Origin: Chiua virens
Lineage: Eukaryota; Basidiomycota; Agaricomycetes; Boletales; Boletaceae
DNA: 64,000 bases
Reading direction: 5' to 3'
NCBI GenBank assembly: GCA_019787685.1
Contig: JAHNUO010000006.1
Location: 248,001 to 312,000, forward strand
Part shown: piece after piece, positions 1-12,000 of the stretch
How the letters are laid out: each line of letters opens with the position of its first letter
Numbering within the stretch: position 1 is the stretch's first letter
Translations under genes and position numbers: made by a program
Notes under the pieces: generated by a model
The model's database searches: none
What the model saw: the letters and a program-made list of their open reading frames with translations, nothing else
Told to the model about the DNA's origin: nothing

Positions 1-228
1 TTATTTTGCTTTGCTGTTATCTGTCTTTATAAATCATTATATACGTGTGTGTAAATTGTTTATATAAATGTTTTGTATTTATGTTCATTCGCTCAAAAGT
101 GTTGGATCAAAACGACGCGTTGCTTTAGAAAAATACATGGACATACAAGCAGTGCGAATCGAAACGTTGACACAACGGGACCCATAAATATATTCATTTA
201 CCCGGCTTCCCTCACCCCAATAGATCGT
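1..228. other. AT-rich 3' flank, no gene seen
   Basis: This stretch is AT-rich and lies downstream of the methyltransferase stop codon on the minus strand. The only open frame is short, has no recognisable motif and no coding look. It probably holds the 3' UTR and polyadenylation region of the neighbouring gene. Confidence 0.5.
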
Positions 229-1317
229 TTAATAACCTCTCTGCTGCTTTTCGGCGTCTGTTAGGGGAACATACTGATGGGTTGCAACGTGTAGGCAATA
301 TTTTGAGCGATCGAAAGGAACAAATAACCATAATGGTAAGGGAGAAAGAGTCAGTCATCAAATTCAAAAAAGCAGAGAGTAGTCAGGGTTACTGACCATC
401 ACGTCCATGAGCTCTGTCCTCGTCACCTTGCCATTGGCATCTTTCTCGATTTTCCAAATAACCTGACTATACGTGCCAACAGGGATGAACATCCCGCCGG
501 GCGCTTTAAGTTGATCGATGAGACTGTCGGGAAGCGTCGCAGAAGCAGCACCGACATGAATGGCATCGTACGGTCCTATTCACGAAATAAAAAGGCAGGA
601 CACTCGGGATGAACGAGGCATCACTGACCAGCGGAAGCATAACCTACACACATGTGAGCTTGCATATGTATACCTCCATGGGTGGTAACAACGTACCCTG
701 TCTGCCATCCCCGACTACTATCACAATCTTACCCTCGTCGACGGCAGCGCCGATACCATCATTGACGATGTTTCTTTTAGACCACTCGACCAACTCGGGT
801 ATGTGGTCTATTCCGACCACTTTACCCTGACGCTCCCCCGGTGGGGACACGAGATGATGGAGGACAGAAGAAAGATAGCCTGAGCCACTTCCTACATCGA
901 GAACGGTCGCCCCAGGGTGTAGGAACGGAAACAGGTTCTCGAGGGCGTGCGCATGCTGGATCACAGAACCAGTCAAACGGCGTGATATCGCCAAGGAGTC
1001 AGGCTCAAATGCACCATATGCGGAGCAGAAATCGTTGCACCGTGGTCGATGGACCTAATAAACGTCGGCGCGGTATATTACTAGCCGACAGAAAACTGGG
1101 GATCACACGAACTGAGGCGAATCATCGTAGGCTTGCGATCGTTTGAGGACATAGTTGATGCGATCTACCCTGGACATCGCCTATGGGCTCTGTTAGGGGG
1201 GATCTAACCGTCGTGACCGACACGCACGTCAACGACGCGATCCGTCTTGAGAATGCCATGCTTTCTAAGGTTAGAAACGAGTTCAGCGTTGCTTGTTCCC
1301 GAGCACCTCCAAGCCAT
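229..1317 (-). CDS. Protein-L-isoaspartate O-methyltransferase
   Basis: The enzyme methylates isoaspartyl residues in aged proteins with S-adenosylmethionine, starting their repair in the cytosol. I assemble seven exons: 1317-1228, 1180-1113, 1054-1015, 955-697, 643-629, 575-397 and 273-229, giving about 231 residues, the usual size. The start reads MAWRCSGTSNAELVSNL, typical of the eukaryotic family. Next come DSPQ and GATISAPHM (substrate and active-site region), the SAM-binding loop VLDVGSGSGYLS, VVGIDHIPELVEWS, then GDGRQG and PYDAIHVGAA. The C-terminus is YVPLTDAEKQQRGY. Exon 5 has only 15 bases, yet it supplies YASA, which joins GDGRQG to PYDAIHVGAA exactly as the family requires. All introns are GT-AG and about 45-125 bases long. 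The gene is divergent from Swi5 across 87 bases. I see no frameshift. Confidence 0.93.
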
Positions 1318-1404
1318 GTCGAAGTAGATGGGGAAAACAGACTCCGCCACTCCCTTGTTTGCCCCAGTTTATTCTCGTACGTCATCTACTCCTATCACCC
1401 CGCG
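1318..1404. promoter_or_regulatory. Bidirectional promoter between methyltransferase and Swi5
   Basis: Only 87 bases separate the two divergent ATG codons (1317 on the minus strand, 1405 on the plus strand). Both 5' UTRs and both core promoters must therefore overlap or lie inside the neighbouring gene. No clear TATA box is visible. Confidence 0.5.
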
Positions 1405-1887
1405 ATGTATGCACGCACGTCCGCCAAGGTACGCACGTTCATTAGAATTTGTTCATAATACATGTGTTGTTCAGAAACAGCAGGAATATATCGCAAAGCT
1501 CCAAGTAGAAGTCGACGAGCTGCAGAAAAGACTTGGGTATATGCGCATCCCGCCGACTCGGGTGATTTTCCTGATCATATCATTTCTAGACCAAACGAGA
1601 GCGCCGAAGAGATAGTGTCACGACATATCAAGTTGCTTCATCGTTACAATGAAGCCAAGGATGCGACACAGGTTCAAATCAGATTCTCTTTCCTGCGTGC
1701 AGCAGCGAACTGACATCAGTTGGCTTTTCCGCAAAGATTCTTATTGGAAGGGTACAACTTGAATAATCCAGAGAAATGAGCCGCATATACTCACCTTTCA
1801 CTCTACTTACAGCTGGCCGCTACCAGAGGAAATACCATTCGTCAAATCCACGAAGACATGGATCTACTCGACGAAGACGCGAACTAG
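1405..1887 (+). CDS. swi5: Swi5 homolog, recombination mediator
   Basis: Swi5 pairs with Sfr1 and stimulates Rad51/Dmc1 strand exchange in homologous recombination. Exons 1405-1428, 1475-1536, 1590-1671, 1737-1751 and 1813-1887 give about 85 residues, the normal small size. The N-terminal half is a coiled coil (QQEYIAKLQVEVDELQKRL). The conserved Swi5 core follows: EEIVSRHIKLLHRYNEAKD, ATQ, ILIGRLAATRGNTIRQIHE, ending DMDLLDEDAN. Exon 4 has only 15 bases and encodes ILIGR; without it the family core is broken. The start is uncertain: a longer reading from 1328 without the first intron is also open. I prefer 1405 because it splices in frame and leaves room for the divergent methyltransferase promoter. 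Confidence 0.85.
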
Positions 1888-1979
1888 CTGTAAACTCACT
1901 GCGTTTTGCATTCTCAAGCTATTCTAGGCTGTTCCGTCGCATGTGTGCTCGGAGCCTCTTATCCTGTGTCGATAGCCTG

Positions 1980-3317
1980 TTATTCGACAAGCAACCAACT
2001 TGTAGCACATCCTGCCCAAATGTTGACCACTTTCTGCGGGTATCTGTCATGCGCCTCAACTTCTCTCCTCGGCCACAGTTGTGCTGGAACGGTGATGTTA
2101 CCCAACGACCCTAGTCCCATATTTCCATGCTCGTTCCAACCCCACCCCAAAACCGACTTGCCTTCCTGTGAAGCGCCATCCATCACGACGAGGACATGTT
2201 CACTCCCGCACACAAAGCTTGATATCGCACGATGTACGGGAAGACTGACGACCGCGTCGACTGTAGAGATAGATTCCACCGTATCACCCCGGCCAAGCTG
2301 GCCTTGCGCGTTATTTCCAGTTGAGAGCAAGACATCTTGCTCGCCCTCCGTCGTCCGCATATACGTGCCATTCCATGTACATCCGAGCGCGCAGATGCGT
2401 ACCTGAGATCCGAGGGAGGGAATCTGACCCTGTTTGTTCGATCCAAGGGCTGAGATACGTCCCGATGCGTGCAATACGACCGTATGCTGGTTTCCCAGCG
2501 CACATGAGACCACGGGGTCGTCGTGGATGTGGATGGGTAAGCGAGTGGGACGCGCAACGAATCGCACACCGTCACTCTGTTGGCCGAGTTGGCCATGCCT
2601 CGATGCGCCCCAACCAACGAGGGCCGTCTGAGAATGCGAGGGCGACTCGTCAGAGCTTGCTACAACGCACTCGAGTTGTGCGACGACGTGGCGCGCGCCG
2701 GCGTGGATAGATCGTACGTGTACCGTGCGGGCTAAACCACAGTCGTCCGGAAAGATGTGACCAAAGTCGACGGGCCATGGCTCGCCGGGTCTATGAGAAG
2801 CAGCCCTCCGCGATCCATCGTCCTCTCCCACACCCACCGCTCCAAAATCGTTGGATCCCATGGATAACAGCACGTCCGAACTGTCGGGACGCGAGAGAAC
2901 GACATACGTCGTCTCCCACGCAGCGGCGATGGCTTTATACGTATATTTGCTGCCCGGTAGCTCCACGCGGTACAGCCTGAGTTCGCGAAAGATGGTCCAA
3001 ATTCGCGTGACATCCAAGTTCGTATCTGCCAGTGACTTAGGCTCGGATTTTCCTGCCAGTGGACCGTCGTATCCGAGCCCGAGCTGGCCTCGCGTTCCGT
3101 CTCCGGTGCCCCACAAGGAGGTGGACCCATCGAAGTGCTCGAGCAGTAGGACCGTGTGGTTGGCGCCGCATGCAATGTGGGCGACTCGGGAGGTGGGATC
3201 AGGGAGTTGGTTGGGTTTGTGTCCTGCAAACTGGCATGGCGTGAATGTGTGCGCGTCGTCGTGGCAGCCGATTCCAAGCTGGCCCTTGGCATTGGAGCCT
3301 GCAGCGAGGAGAATCAT
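1980..3317 (-). CDS. RCC1-repeat (ATS1-like) protein
   Basis: This is an intronless 445-residue protein made of RCC1 repeats, which fold into a seven-bladed propeller. Recurrent blade signatures are visible: AAGSNAKGQLGIG at the start, LWGTGDGTRGQLGLG, GSNDFGAVGVG, VGWGASRHGQLGQQ, ALGSNKQGQIP, STGNNAQGQLGRG and GWGWNEHGNMGLG, each followed by a H-t-v/l segment. The C-terminus closes with WAGCATSWLLVE. There is no signal peptide, FYVE domain or catalytic domain, so it is a lone propeller of the Ats1/SERGEF type rather than canonical RanGEF RCC1; the exact partner cannot be read from sequence. It ends 92 bases from the convergent Swi5 stop. Absence of introns is unusual among its neighbours. 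Confidence 0.85.
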   Translation of the reverse strand: MILLAAGSNAKGQLGIGCHDDAHTFTPCQFAGHKPNQLPDPTSRVAHIACGANHTVLLLEHFDGSTSLWGTGDGTRGQLGLGYDGPLAGKSEPKSLADTNLDVTRIWTIFRELRLYRVELPGSKYTYKAIAAAWETTYVVLSRPDSSDVLLSMGSNDFGAVGVGEDDGSRRAASHRPGEPWPVDFGHIFPDDCGLARTVHVRSIHAGARHVVAQLECVVASSDESPSHSQTALVGWGASRHGQLGQQSDGVRFVARPTRLPIHIHDDPVVSCALGNQHTVVLHASGRISALGSNKQGQIPSLGSQVRICALGCTWNGTYMRTTEGEQDVLLSTGNNAQGQLGRGDTVESISTVDAVVSLPVHRAISSFVCGSEHVLVVMDGASQEGKSVLGWGWNEHGNMGLGSLGNITVPAQLWPRREVEAHDRYPQKVVNIWAGCATSWLLVE

Positions 3318-3593
3318 AAGTGCTAGTGAGGGTCCCCGTCATCGGATCTTGCTATATCCGACTTCCGAACCACCCAACGCTCACAACTTTGATCGATGAT
3401 CAGTGCATGCGAAGAGCGGTATGTACCTCCCCATATGTGATTATCAACGTATTATGTATTATTAGTACATTGGGTATATCGTGCGATAGCATTTCGAAAC
3501 ATGAGGGAGATTCGATAAGATTTAATGAGCAGGGTGACAATAACATCACCACAAAAAACAATCTGATGGTCGTTTCGCTTCAAAACATTATCT

Positions 3594-6500
3594 CTAGTTG
3601 AACTTGTACCCTGTAATTTTGACTGTAAATGCCGTCAGAGACGAAAAACGGGGAGAAGATTAAAACGTAACACGCACCAGAACCGTCGGGCTGTCCAATG
3701 GCATACAACATTTCCATAGGGTGGAAGGCAAGCGAAGTGAATCTCGGTATGTAAGGCGACGGTGGTCGTGTTGGATACACAGAGAGGCCAGTAGAAAGAC
3801 CTAGCGTTGTGAGAGCGTCGTGGTTATGACTGGATATCGAATGTATCGTAAGACGCTGGTGCCTCCAGTTGGCAGGAGTCAGGGCAGATGTGCTATTTCC
3901 ACGTCAATCAACGATCACACCAACGAAGCAGAAGATTTACGCACGCAGCAAACAGACCAGTCTGGGGATGAACATCGAAACATGATAGCCCACCAGGGTG
4001 TGGATCCCATGCTTGGACAGCATGGTCAGAGCCTCGTGTATCCCATAGGCGTACCTCACCGGAAAGGCTGTGAATAGTCATTTTTCAGGTCCACACTAGC
4101 ATAACGCTACATACCTCGCTGAAAGGAATTGGCCACCGATCCTTGGGTGATACTTGACGTTTTGCACCCATGCGTGATGCTCATGATAAGATCTCACGAC
4201 CGCATCGTCCTCCTCAAGACGTCGATCAAACACTTTAACTACGCCGTCTGCAAAGCTAGCGATAAATGTCGAGGATGATCCGGGATCAGAGATTATGGAG
4301 GTCACAGGGCTCTCGGAATTGGTCTCCAAGTCCTAGATAACTAGTCAACGAGGCACACAGGTGATAGAATGCAAGTCACCCACTAAAACTTGTGATTCGG
4401 TATGTGCATCCCAGACTCTGATAATTCTCGAGTCACCACCCACGAGAAGAGATCCTCCGGATTGCTTCCAATCCAAGGTGAGCCCACTTCCTCTCCGCAC
4501 ATTAATCACCTCCGTTAAGCCTCGGAAAGAGCTAACCATCTGGATTGGACCCTGATCCAAAGATGGATCATAATTCCGGTATAGGCGTACAATGCCATCA
4601 GCTGCAAGGAGGTTCAGGCAAAATGGTGAGTGGCAAGGGATGAAACCAACTAACCTGACCCTGCCATGATGATGCCACCTACGTCTTGATTGATGACATG
4701 CAGTGACGTGATGCCCGTTCCTCTAGGATTTCCGTTACAGAAGTAATTCAATCGCTTCCGTTGGGACCAATCCCAAACACTGAAATACAGTCAACAAAGA
4801 ATTGACACGAGAGAGCGTATCAGACGAACCTGATCATATCCGTGTCGTTCGCGATGACCAGATGCGGATCATAAGCGTGCAGGGTCATGCTGAGTGGGTT
4901 ACTGCTGACTTGTAGATTGGCCACTGGCCGGTCCCAACGGGAGTTCTCTGCACGTCACCATATTAATCGGATGTGGATTTCGGTCAAAGACGAGACTCAC
5001 CCGCCGGGGGTACTTGGAGCTGTGTTTCGGTAGTCACTTGCTCGTTACGTTGCTGCCTCCACACTTGATAGTTGTACTGAACGCTACCAGGCTCATCTGC
5101 CTCCGCTTGCTGAGGTCAACCGAGAAGTGAGCAATGACAAAACAAGGCCAGGAAATTCAACGTACTCTCATCTGCGGCTCTTTGAAATATTCGCAGCACC
5201 AGTCGTAGAATGAGCTCTTCAAGGGCAAGACGTCTCGAACTCCATTTCCAGTTCCGCATCCGAGCGGAACGTTGCTCCCGTTTGATTCAACTGAGAAAAC
5301 ACTCCCGCTCGGACTGCTCAGGTCACCACCCTGTCCAAGCCCAGGTCCACCTCTTCTCCCGTGCGTTGCTGCCCGTCGACGTGAGCGCAGTCGAACCATG
5401 TCTTCCTCCATAAGTGCTTCCATAACGTGGGAGGGAAGATAATCAGGATGTGCCTTGTAATGCGTAGGCGAAGAGGGTTGCGAGGCTACAAGAGTGAGAC
5501 TTGCTGCCCCTGGAGTGGACGGACGAGAATAAGGCGACGTGTATTGTGCATGGTTGTAGTTTGGCGAAGGGGGTCTGGAAGCAGCAAGTAAGTCAGGGCG
5601 AGACAGAGAAGGAAGGATTGGAGAAGGAGGAGCTCGGTTATCTTCTGTCGATGGGAAGGCGATACCACCCGCGAAATTGCGAAGGGCGCTAGCAAATGAA
5701 GAAGTACGTCGAATAGTGGAGGTGACTCCTGAGGATAACGTGCTCGTCATGCTCTCGCTGCGGGCCACTCCCGGACGGGAAAGCACAGGGGAAGGTGGAT
5801 TTTGCATAAGGGGTGACGATTGGAGTGATGACACACGGGAGTGAGCACCGCCAGCACCAGCTCGGGAGTCTACCTGTAAAGGTGGCACATCGAGGGATGT
5901 ACAATCGAGGCGGTAGAATGGGGAAGCCAAGAGAAGGGCCATGATATAGTCCGCGATCAGTCTGCGCGAGGGTGGCGACTTCGTGGTAAGGGTCGGTGGT
6001 CAACTCCAGTAAGCCAACGAAGATTGTGAAGAACGATGAAAGTAGAACACGATTCTCCTCTCGTGCGCCATCGTCGTCCCCAAACACATCTAGCCATTCA
6101 GCAACAGCAACTGAGGTCAGTTCCTCTTCGTGAGGCTGCACACCCTGCTCAGAGCGCCACTTCCTATCCTCCTCCCAATAGATCCATGCACAGATCACGA
6201 AATAACCCCTCCATTCCTTGGCGAGACAGCTGACAAGGACAAGCAGCTCTTTGCGGACCATTGGACTCGCATCGTCTTTCACAGCGAGTGTGGCACCAGT
6301 GGCAACCGCGACTTCCATACGGAAGTGAATCCGTTCCTCGAGCTGGTACTGCGTTCCGGTACCACCTCCCCCTTGCTTTGCGGGATTTGCAGATCCGCTA
6401 GCGCCCATGAACGTGCCGAGTGCATAGAGTGCTGCAGCTCTCACTTCTGGCGAGTCATCTGACAACATCAAGATCAGTTTATCCTGAGTGCCTTTGTCAA

Positions 6501-8832
6501 CACCATAGACTTTGATCTCGTCATTCCCTTCCCATATCTGCGAGATACACAGCGCACACCACTGCCTGAGCAGAAAGTCGCCTTCGTCCAATTTGTCAAA
6601 ACAATTGTCGAACACGCGCTCCCTCCAGCATGCCATCTGACCGTTGTAATAGTCCCGAGAAACGGCGGCAAGTATGAATGCACACATGGCCTTGTGTTCC
6701 GCGCCATTGGGAAGAGCGTGTTGGGGGTGCTCTTCCGTGAGAGCCAGAACATTGGCAAAGTATTTGAAGCCTTGAGTATTGTGCAGGTCGACTTGGACGC
6801 TGGAGTCAACCGCGAGAATGCGTGCCCAGATAAAGATGAGCACAGGCCGTAAGTCTTGGCCGGCAGCTTGCAATAGCTTGGATATGTATGGGAAGATCCC
6901 AATTGTGAGAACGAGATTGACGGCCCAGGGTCCCAGATCAACAAACTGAGACAGTAAGATAAGAGCTCGAAGTCTGTGGGGCTGAGAAAGAAGGACTTGA
7001 AGGACGATGGGTAGCTGATCTGGTGGCTTACGCGGCACCAAGTCCCTGTCAGTTTGATGCCCGACTGGGCTCGAGGTTCCGTTGGGGCTAATCGCAGAGC
7101 CATTCGTACCCTCTGTACCATCGAAGGTTCCGCCACAATTCTGTGGTGGAAGTGACAGTGGGCCACGTTTCGTAAGTGCGGAGCCACCTCGAGAAATCCA
7201 AACTTCGAAAGCCGTGAGCTGGTCCGTAAAGAATCTGCTCGGCATATATTGGTATGGCTTCTCAGAGTGTGGGCCATTACCGCGCTGATTAGTTTGACCA
7301 ACCGGTCCCCCGCTAGTACCAATCTGCCCTGCAGAATTGACCGTAGTACCAGTGGCCGTGGGGTTCTTCTCGAGCAGTTCAGGAAGTTGTCGGAGGCACG
7401 TATCGACAGCGAGGTCCCATGCGCCCCAGAGAGTATGGGTGTTTGTAGCGGGTAGTGCGGGATAAGTGTGCGGAGTACAGTGATAATTCTTCATGATCCG
7501 TTCTGCAAGGAGGAAATTACGGAAGAGGGATGCGATAAGGAGGTCAGAGCGATATAAGCGCGTGAAAACATCTCGTGGAAACGTGGTCCATGCGATCGTA
7601 TCAGTAATGGCCGTGAATATCCAATTAAGCTCGCCCAAAGGCGTCCTTCGGTCCTTAAGATCGCCAGGAAGCTGCATCACCATGTCTGGAGTGATGTTGT
7701 TGGGTAGCTGATGAGTCATGATGAAGTACCGAAGTGCGATGTCAATGGGGGAGGTGAGACAAGATGTAAAGATGTCTGCGGGGAGCTCCGGACACGAAGG
7801 TAATTGTTCGTGTGCGAGGCAAGCTGCCAGTTGCAGGGAATTCATGTAAGGTTGCATGCCGTCGACATAACCGCCACGAGTGGTGAACACCTCCTGGTCG
7901 CGACGCTCGGCGAAATTGTTGAAATTAGTGAGAAGGTTACCGGCAGCTGAGCAATCCCAGATGTAAACGCCTGGGGATCCAAGCCAACTTTGCACTTCCA
8001 TGAGTGAGACGGGAATATATTGCGTGTAGGTGCGATTGAAGCACCAGAGCTCCCCACTTGGCGTGGGCTTAGGTACGCCGTGTCCGTTGTAATAAAAGCA
8101 AACAGTTTCATCTTTGGCTTGTTTGCGTAAATTCAAGCAGAATTTGCGCAAGTCCTCGTAGGAGGGGTCCAATATAGGTTTGTAAGGAATCTTGAGACTG
8201 AGGCCCTCAAACTGATGTTGGAGGTTGGTACCGATCGCTTCGAGAGCTTTATTCGACGGCATTGTACGCGGGTCGACCCAACACTCGAGGACGGCACAGG
8301 GATTGGTCTTGATAATATCTGGAGGATCTACATCTATGTTCAGACATAGTACTAGGGCTGCATTTGCGGTCTTGAGTTTTCCGGGGGCTGAACCACGCCA
8401 CGGGAAGAGTTTAGCACAGTCAGGAGAGTGCGGGGTGGGATTGCCACAAGTGAGATGTCGTTTGGCGGACCAGTAGGGAATGGTGGGTAAAGGGTCAGGG
8501 AGGGTCTCATCCGAACCGTGATGTTTTCCATTGGGGTAGTTTCCGGCGCGCTCGCCGCGTCCATCAGTGGTTTGATTTGATGACGGGTCGGAGGTGGATG
8601 TGGATGTCCAACCCCTCTCAGTGACATTATCGGATCCCATATCTGAACCTGCTTGCTCTCTGCGAACAGACAATAAGGGCAGATCAACGCCTGACCAAAA
8701 AGACTTCAATAGTTGAACCTGGTTCAATGCTAAAGCCTCACCCTGCGCGTGATGTCCGTTTTGCATCAGGCAGCTCAACACTGCACGTTTTCGTCCGATA
8801 CTATTAAGAACGACGAGCGCACAGTGTTCCAA
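3594..8832 (-). CDS. Raptor/Kog1, TORC1 scaffold subunit (one-base frame break)
   Basis: Raptor presents substrates to TOR kinase in TORC1. The first exon holds the raptor N-terminal, caspase-like region: ALVLCLNIDVDPPDIIKTNP, VCFYYNGHGVPKPTPSGELW and VYIWDCSAAGNLLTNF, where the caspase cysteine position lies in DCSAAG. HEAT-like repeats follow (LSDDSPEVRAAALYALGTF), then a Ser/Pro-rich linker, then WD40 blades (VWDWSQRKR, RVWDAHTESQVL, SLSGEVRLWDTRG). Exons: 8832-5166, 5109-5001, 4947-4830, 4779-4655, 4601-4384, 4332-4115, 4067-3945, 3892-3678 and 3622-3594, all GT-AG. One extra base at 5958 breaks the frame inside the conserved EVATLAQT-DYIMALLL stretch. Removing it restores family sequence on both sides, so I keep one gene. 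The start is uncertain: 8832 is the first ATG and 8766 is another in frame. Confidence 0.92.
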
Positions 8833-9049
8833 GTGTCCTGGTCGATATCAGCCGTTCCTGTGTGCTGCTGTGCACACTGACGAAGCCGGCGTGACACCGG
8901 AGTCATAATATGTCACGCCACCATCGATTCACTTACTTAGTAGCACCGCCACTTGGACATCGACTACTAACCCATCGCTACCGATTGCTACATTTTTCTT
9001 GTTCCTAGGTCATTGGGTCCACGAAAAGTAGGCCGGGCATTCACCAGGA
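8833..9049. promoter_or_regulatory. Shared promoter region, raptor and dynactin p150
   Basis: 217 bases separate the divergent starts of raptor (minus) and dynactin p150 (plus). I see pyrimidine-rich stretches but no TATA box. It presumably carries both promoters. Confidence 0.4.
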
Positions 9050-12000
9050 ATGTCTGCCGTGGATCCTCCAATTGGCGCTCTGGTAGAAATATCAACGGGA
9101 AAGGGCGTCGTGCGTTTCTGCGGTACTACCTCTTTCGCCCTAGGCAAATGGGTCGGCATCGAGCTTTTTGAGCCAAAGGGTAAGAACGATGGTTCTATAC
9201 AAGGCGTCGTTTATTTCTCTTGCAAGCCGCTCTTTGGCGTGTTCATTCGCCCAAGTCAAGTCAAAATTCTGGCTTCTGAACCTGAGCAACCTCCGGCGAG
9301 CGTGAGTCTTCACTCTTAATCAACAGTGATTAACATCATACGTGTTGAATAGCGGGCACTGTCGCGCTCTACGACTAGTCATCAGCGTACTCCTAGCACC
9401 AGCCTTGCCCGGCCTTCCCCGTCACGCTCCGCGACGGCTACCTCTTCATCTTCCCGGTCGTCTAGCCCAGTCAAACCGGGCCCATCCGGAACTTCCATGC
9501 TATCACCACCAGGTAGTTCAAGTCCCCATGTATCTAGACTTGCACCACCGTCCTCCCCCGCGAAACGCATCCCGTCACTTTCCCTCCAGCCGCGCAAGTC
9601 CTTCCCTCGTCAATCGACGCTGGACGCAGCGCCTCCCAGCCCTTCTGTGTCTTCCGCGCGTACTCCAGCATCGGGACTCCAACCTCCTTCACCCTCCTCG
9701 ATACATGAGGCATCCGTCACTGTCCCAGCTTCAAGAACGACTATGCTATCTTTCGCTCCCCAAACGTCTTCCCCTCAACCCCAACTGCTATCTCTCCAGC
9801 AATCTCCCGTTCCGGAATCAGCGTCCTTACCCCCCGCTCAGATCGCGCCATCTACTTCTTTGACGAGCGCATCCGTAGCAGTCCCTTCCGTCACTCATGG
9901 ATTAGGGCACACGCGAGCAGCTTCAATAACAAGAGAGCCATCGTCCGCCAGCATTACTGTACGTATTTACATACGGTTCATACTCACCGTTGCTCATACG
10001 CGAATGCAGCGTACGATAGAGGATGTAGAGCTCCAAGAACTTCGTGCGCGAATGCGAGTCATGGAAGCAAAGCGAGGGGATGATGCTCGTCATATCCGTG
10101 AGCTTGAAACGCGCCTCTCTGAAGCAGAGTCTTTTGTGGCCCTTCGTCCGAAGCTTCAGGCTAAACTCAACCAACTGCAAACAGAGCTCATTGCCACTCG
10201 TCGCGAATTGGCTGATGCCCAACAACTTGCTCAGCTCTCGGACAACAGGGGGATTGATGCTCAGGAGCAGCTGGAGATGGCCATGTTGGATAAAGAGGTC
10301 GCGGAAGAGAAAGCGGAGCTAGCAGAAGCGGAAGTGGAGGAAGTAAAGGAGAAGCTAGCTCAAATGGAGGTGGAGCTACAGGTGCTGAAAGAAAGTGGTG
10401 GTAAGCACGTGGGCTGATCGAAATGTTATAAAACTGACGAGGAGCTAGCTCCTGAGGGGGAGGGCGAAGCAAACGCGAAGTCATCACTGGCGTACATCCA
10501 ACTTGAGAAGCACAACGAACGTTTGAAGGAGGCACTCATACGGTATGTGTAATACAGTTGGGTTCGCCTGGTTGCTCATCCTACTCAGTCTTCGAGACAT
10601 GTCCCAACAGACCGAGCAAGAACAGCGCCGGCACATCGCTGAGATGGAAAAGGACATCACGAGCATTGATGATCTTCAAGGTCTTTTCTGGCAATTCTCT
10701 GTTGCTCACCATTCTGATACGTTTCAACCAAGGTCAATATGAAACAACTCTCATTAAACTCTCCAACGCCGAGACGCAGATCGAGGACCTGAAAGCCCAG
10801 CTTGACGATGCATTGGGAGCAGAAGAGATGCTAGTGCAGCTCACCGAACGAAATCTGATGCTTGGAGAGAAAATCGAAGAGATGCGGATTACCATTGAGG
10901 ACCTCGAGGCTCTCAAGGAGCTCAATGACGAATTGGAAGAGAATCACATAGAGACAGAGAAAGCGCTGCAAGAAGAAATTGGTGTGTACCATGTCGCCGT
11001 ACGACAGGTCTGATCGCTGATCTTGGCTGCAGACTCGAGGGACTCCCAGATCCGAGAACATTTGCAAAGGGTCTCAACTTTGGAAGACGCCTGTCAAGAT
11101 CTGGAGAATACCATCACTCAGTTCCGAGAACTTGTATTACAGCTTCAAAGGTGACCCATTTCTCATTCACTAATTCTACGTGGAAACCTATAATCGTCTC
11201 CTTCAGCGAACTCGACTACCTGCGCACGCAAACGCAAACGGCACAGCACGAGTCTGCAACGGCAGCATCGCAAACAGCCGCAATGATGTCTCTTAACCTC
11301 AAGCTCCAGTCATCCGCGGCGAAGAATCAGGCGAAAACTGTTGAGCTCGAAGTACGCAAACTGGAAGCGAAAGAAAGCAAGGAATTGCTCGGGATCGTAC
11401 AGGTAACATTGATTACTTTTCGTCTGAATGAAGTTCCAAATTGTTGATGTTGCATCATAGCCATACCTGCCGCAACTCTATGTAGAGAGCGATGGGGAGG
11501 CCACGAGTTGTTACCTCTTCTTCCAACGAGTGGGGTTGAAGATCGACCTAATCAATGCTGTCGTCGGACAGACTCATGGACTTCCCGAATCTCTTAATGG
11601 GGATGTGTCTGAAACTCTCGTGGGTATTTGCGAGGTGAGTGTCCCTTCTCCAGTCATAAATTGTGCGCATAATGCAAATTTTATAGATGAGAGGTCGTGC
11701 TGCGGGGCTGGGCATTCTTTGCAAGCGATTCGCTGCAATCCTTCGCCGTTGTGATCCAACATCCTTCCTGAACATCGGCCGCATCTACCCCGAGATCGCT
11801 CCTATGGAGAAACGTATTGATATGCATATCGATCTTCTGAGACGTGATGAATTCCGTGAAATGGAATTCGTTAGCGACATCATGAAGTACTTTCTCCTAT
11901 GTCAGAAGTTCTGCGAGATCTGACCACGTGTGGTATAGGTTGCAAGCACAATTCGATCATCTTGCTGAAACCTACTTCAGTGGATTTGATCAGGATTTGG

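Noticed and set aside
6474..7322. Second long minus-strand frame inside raptor
   Set aside because: It is an out-of-frame shadow of the raptor exon, which carries the family sequence.
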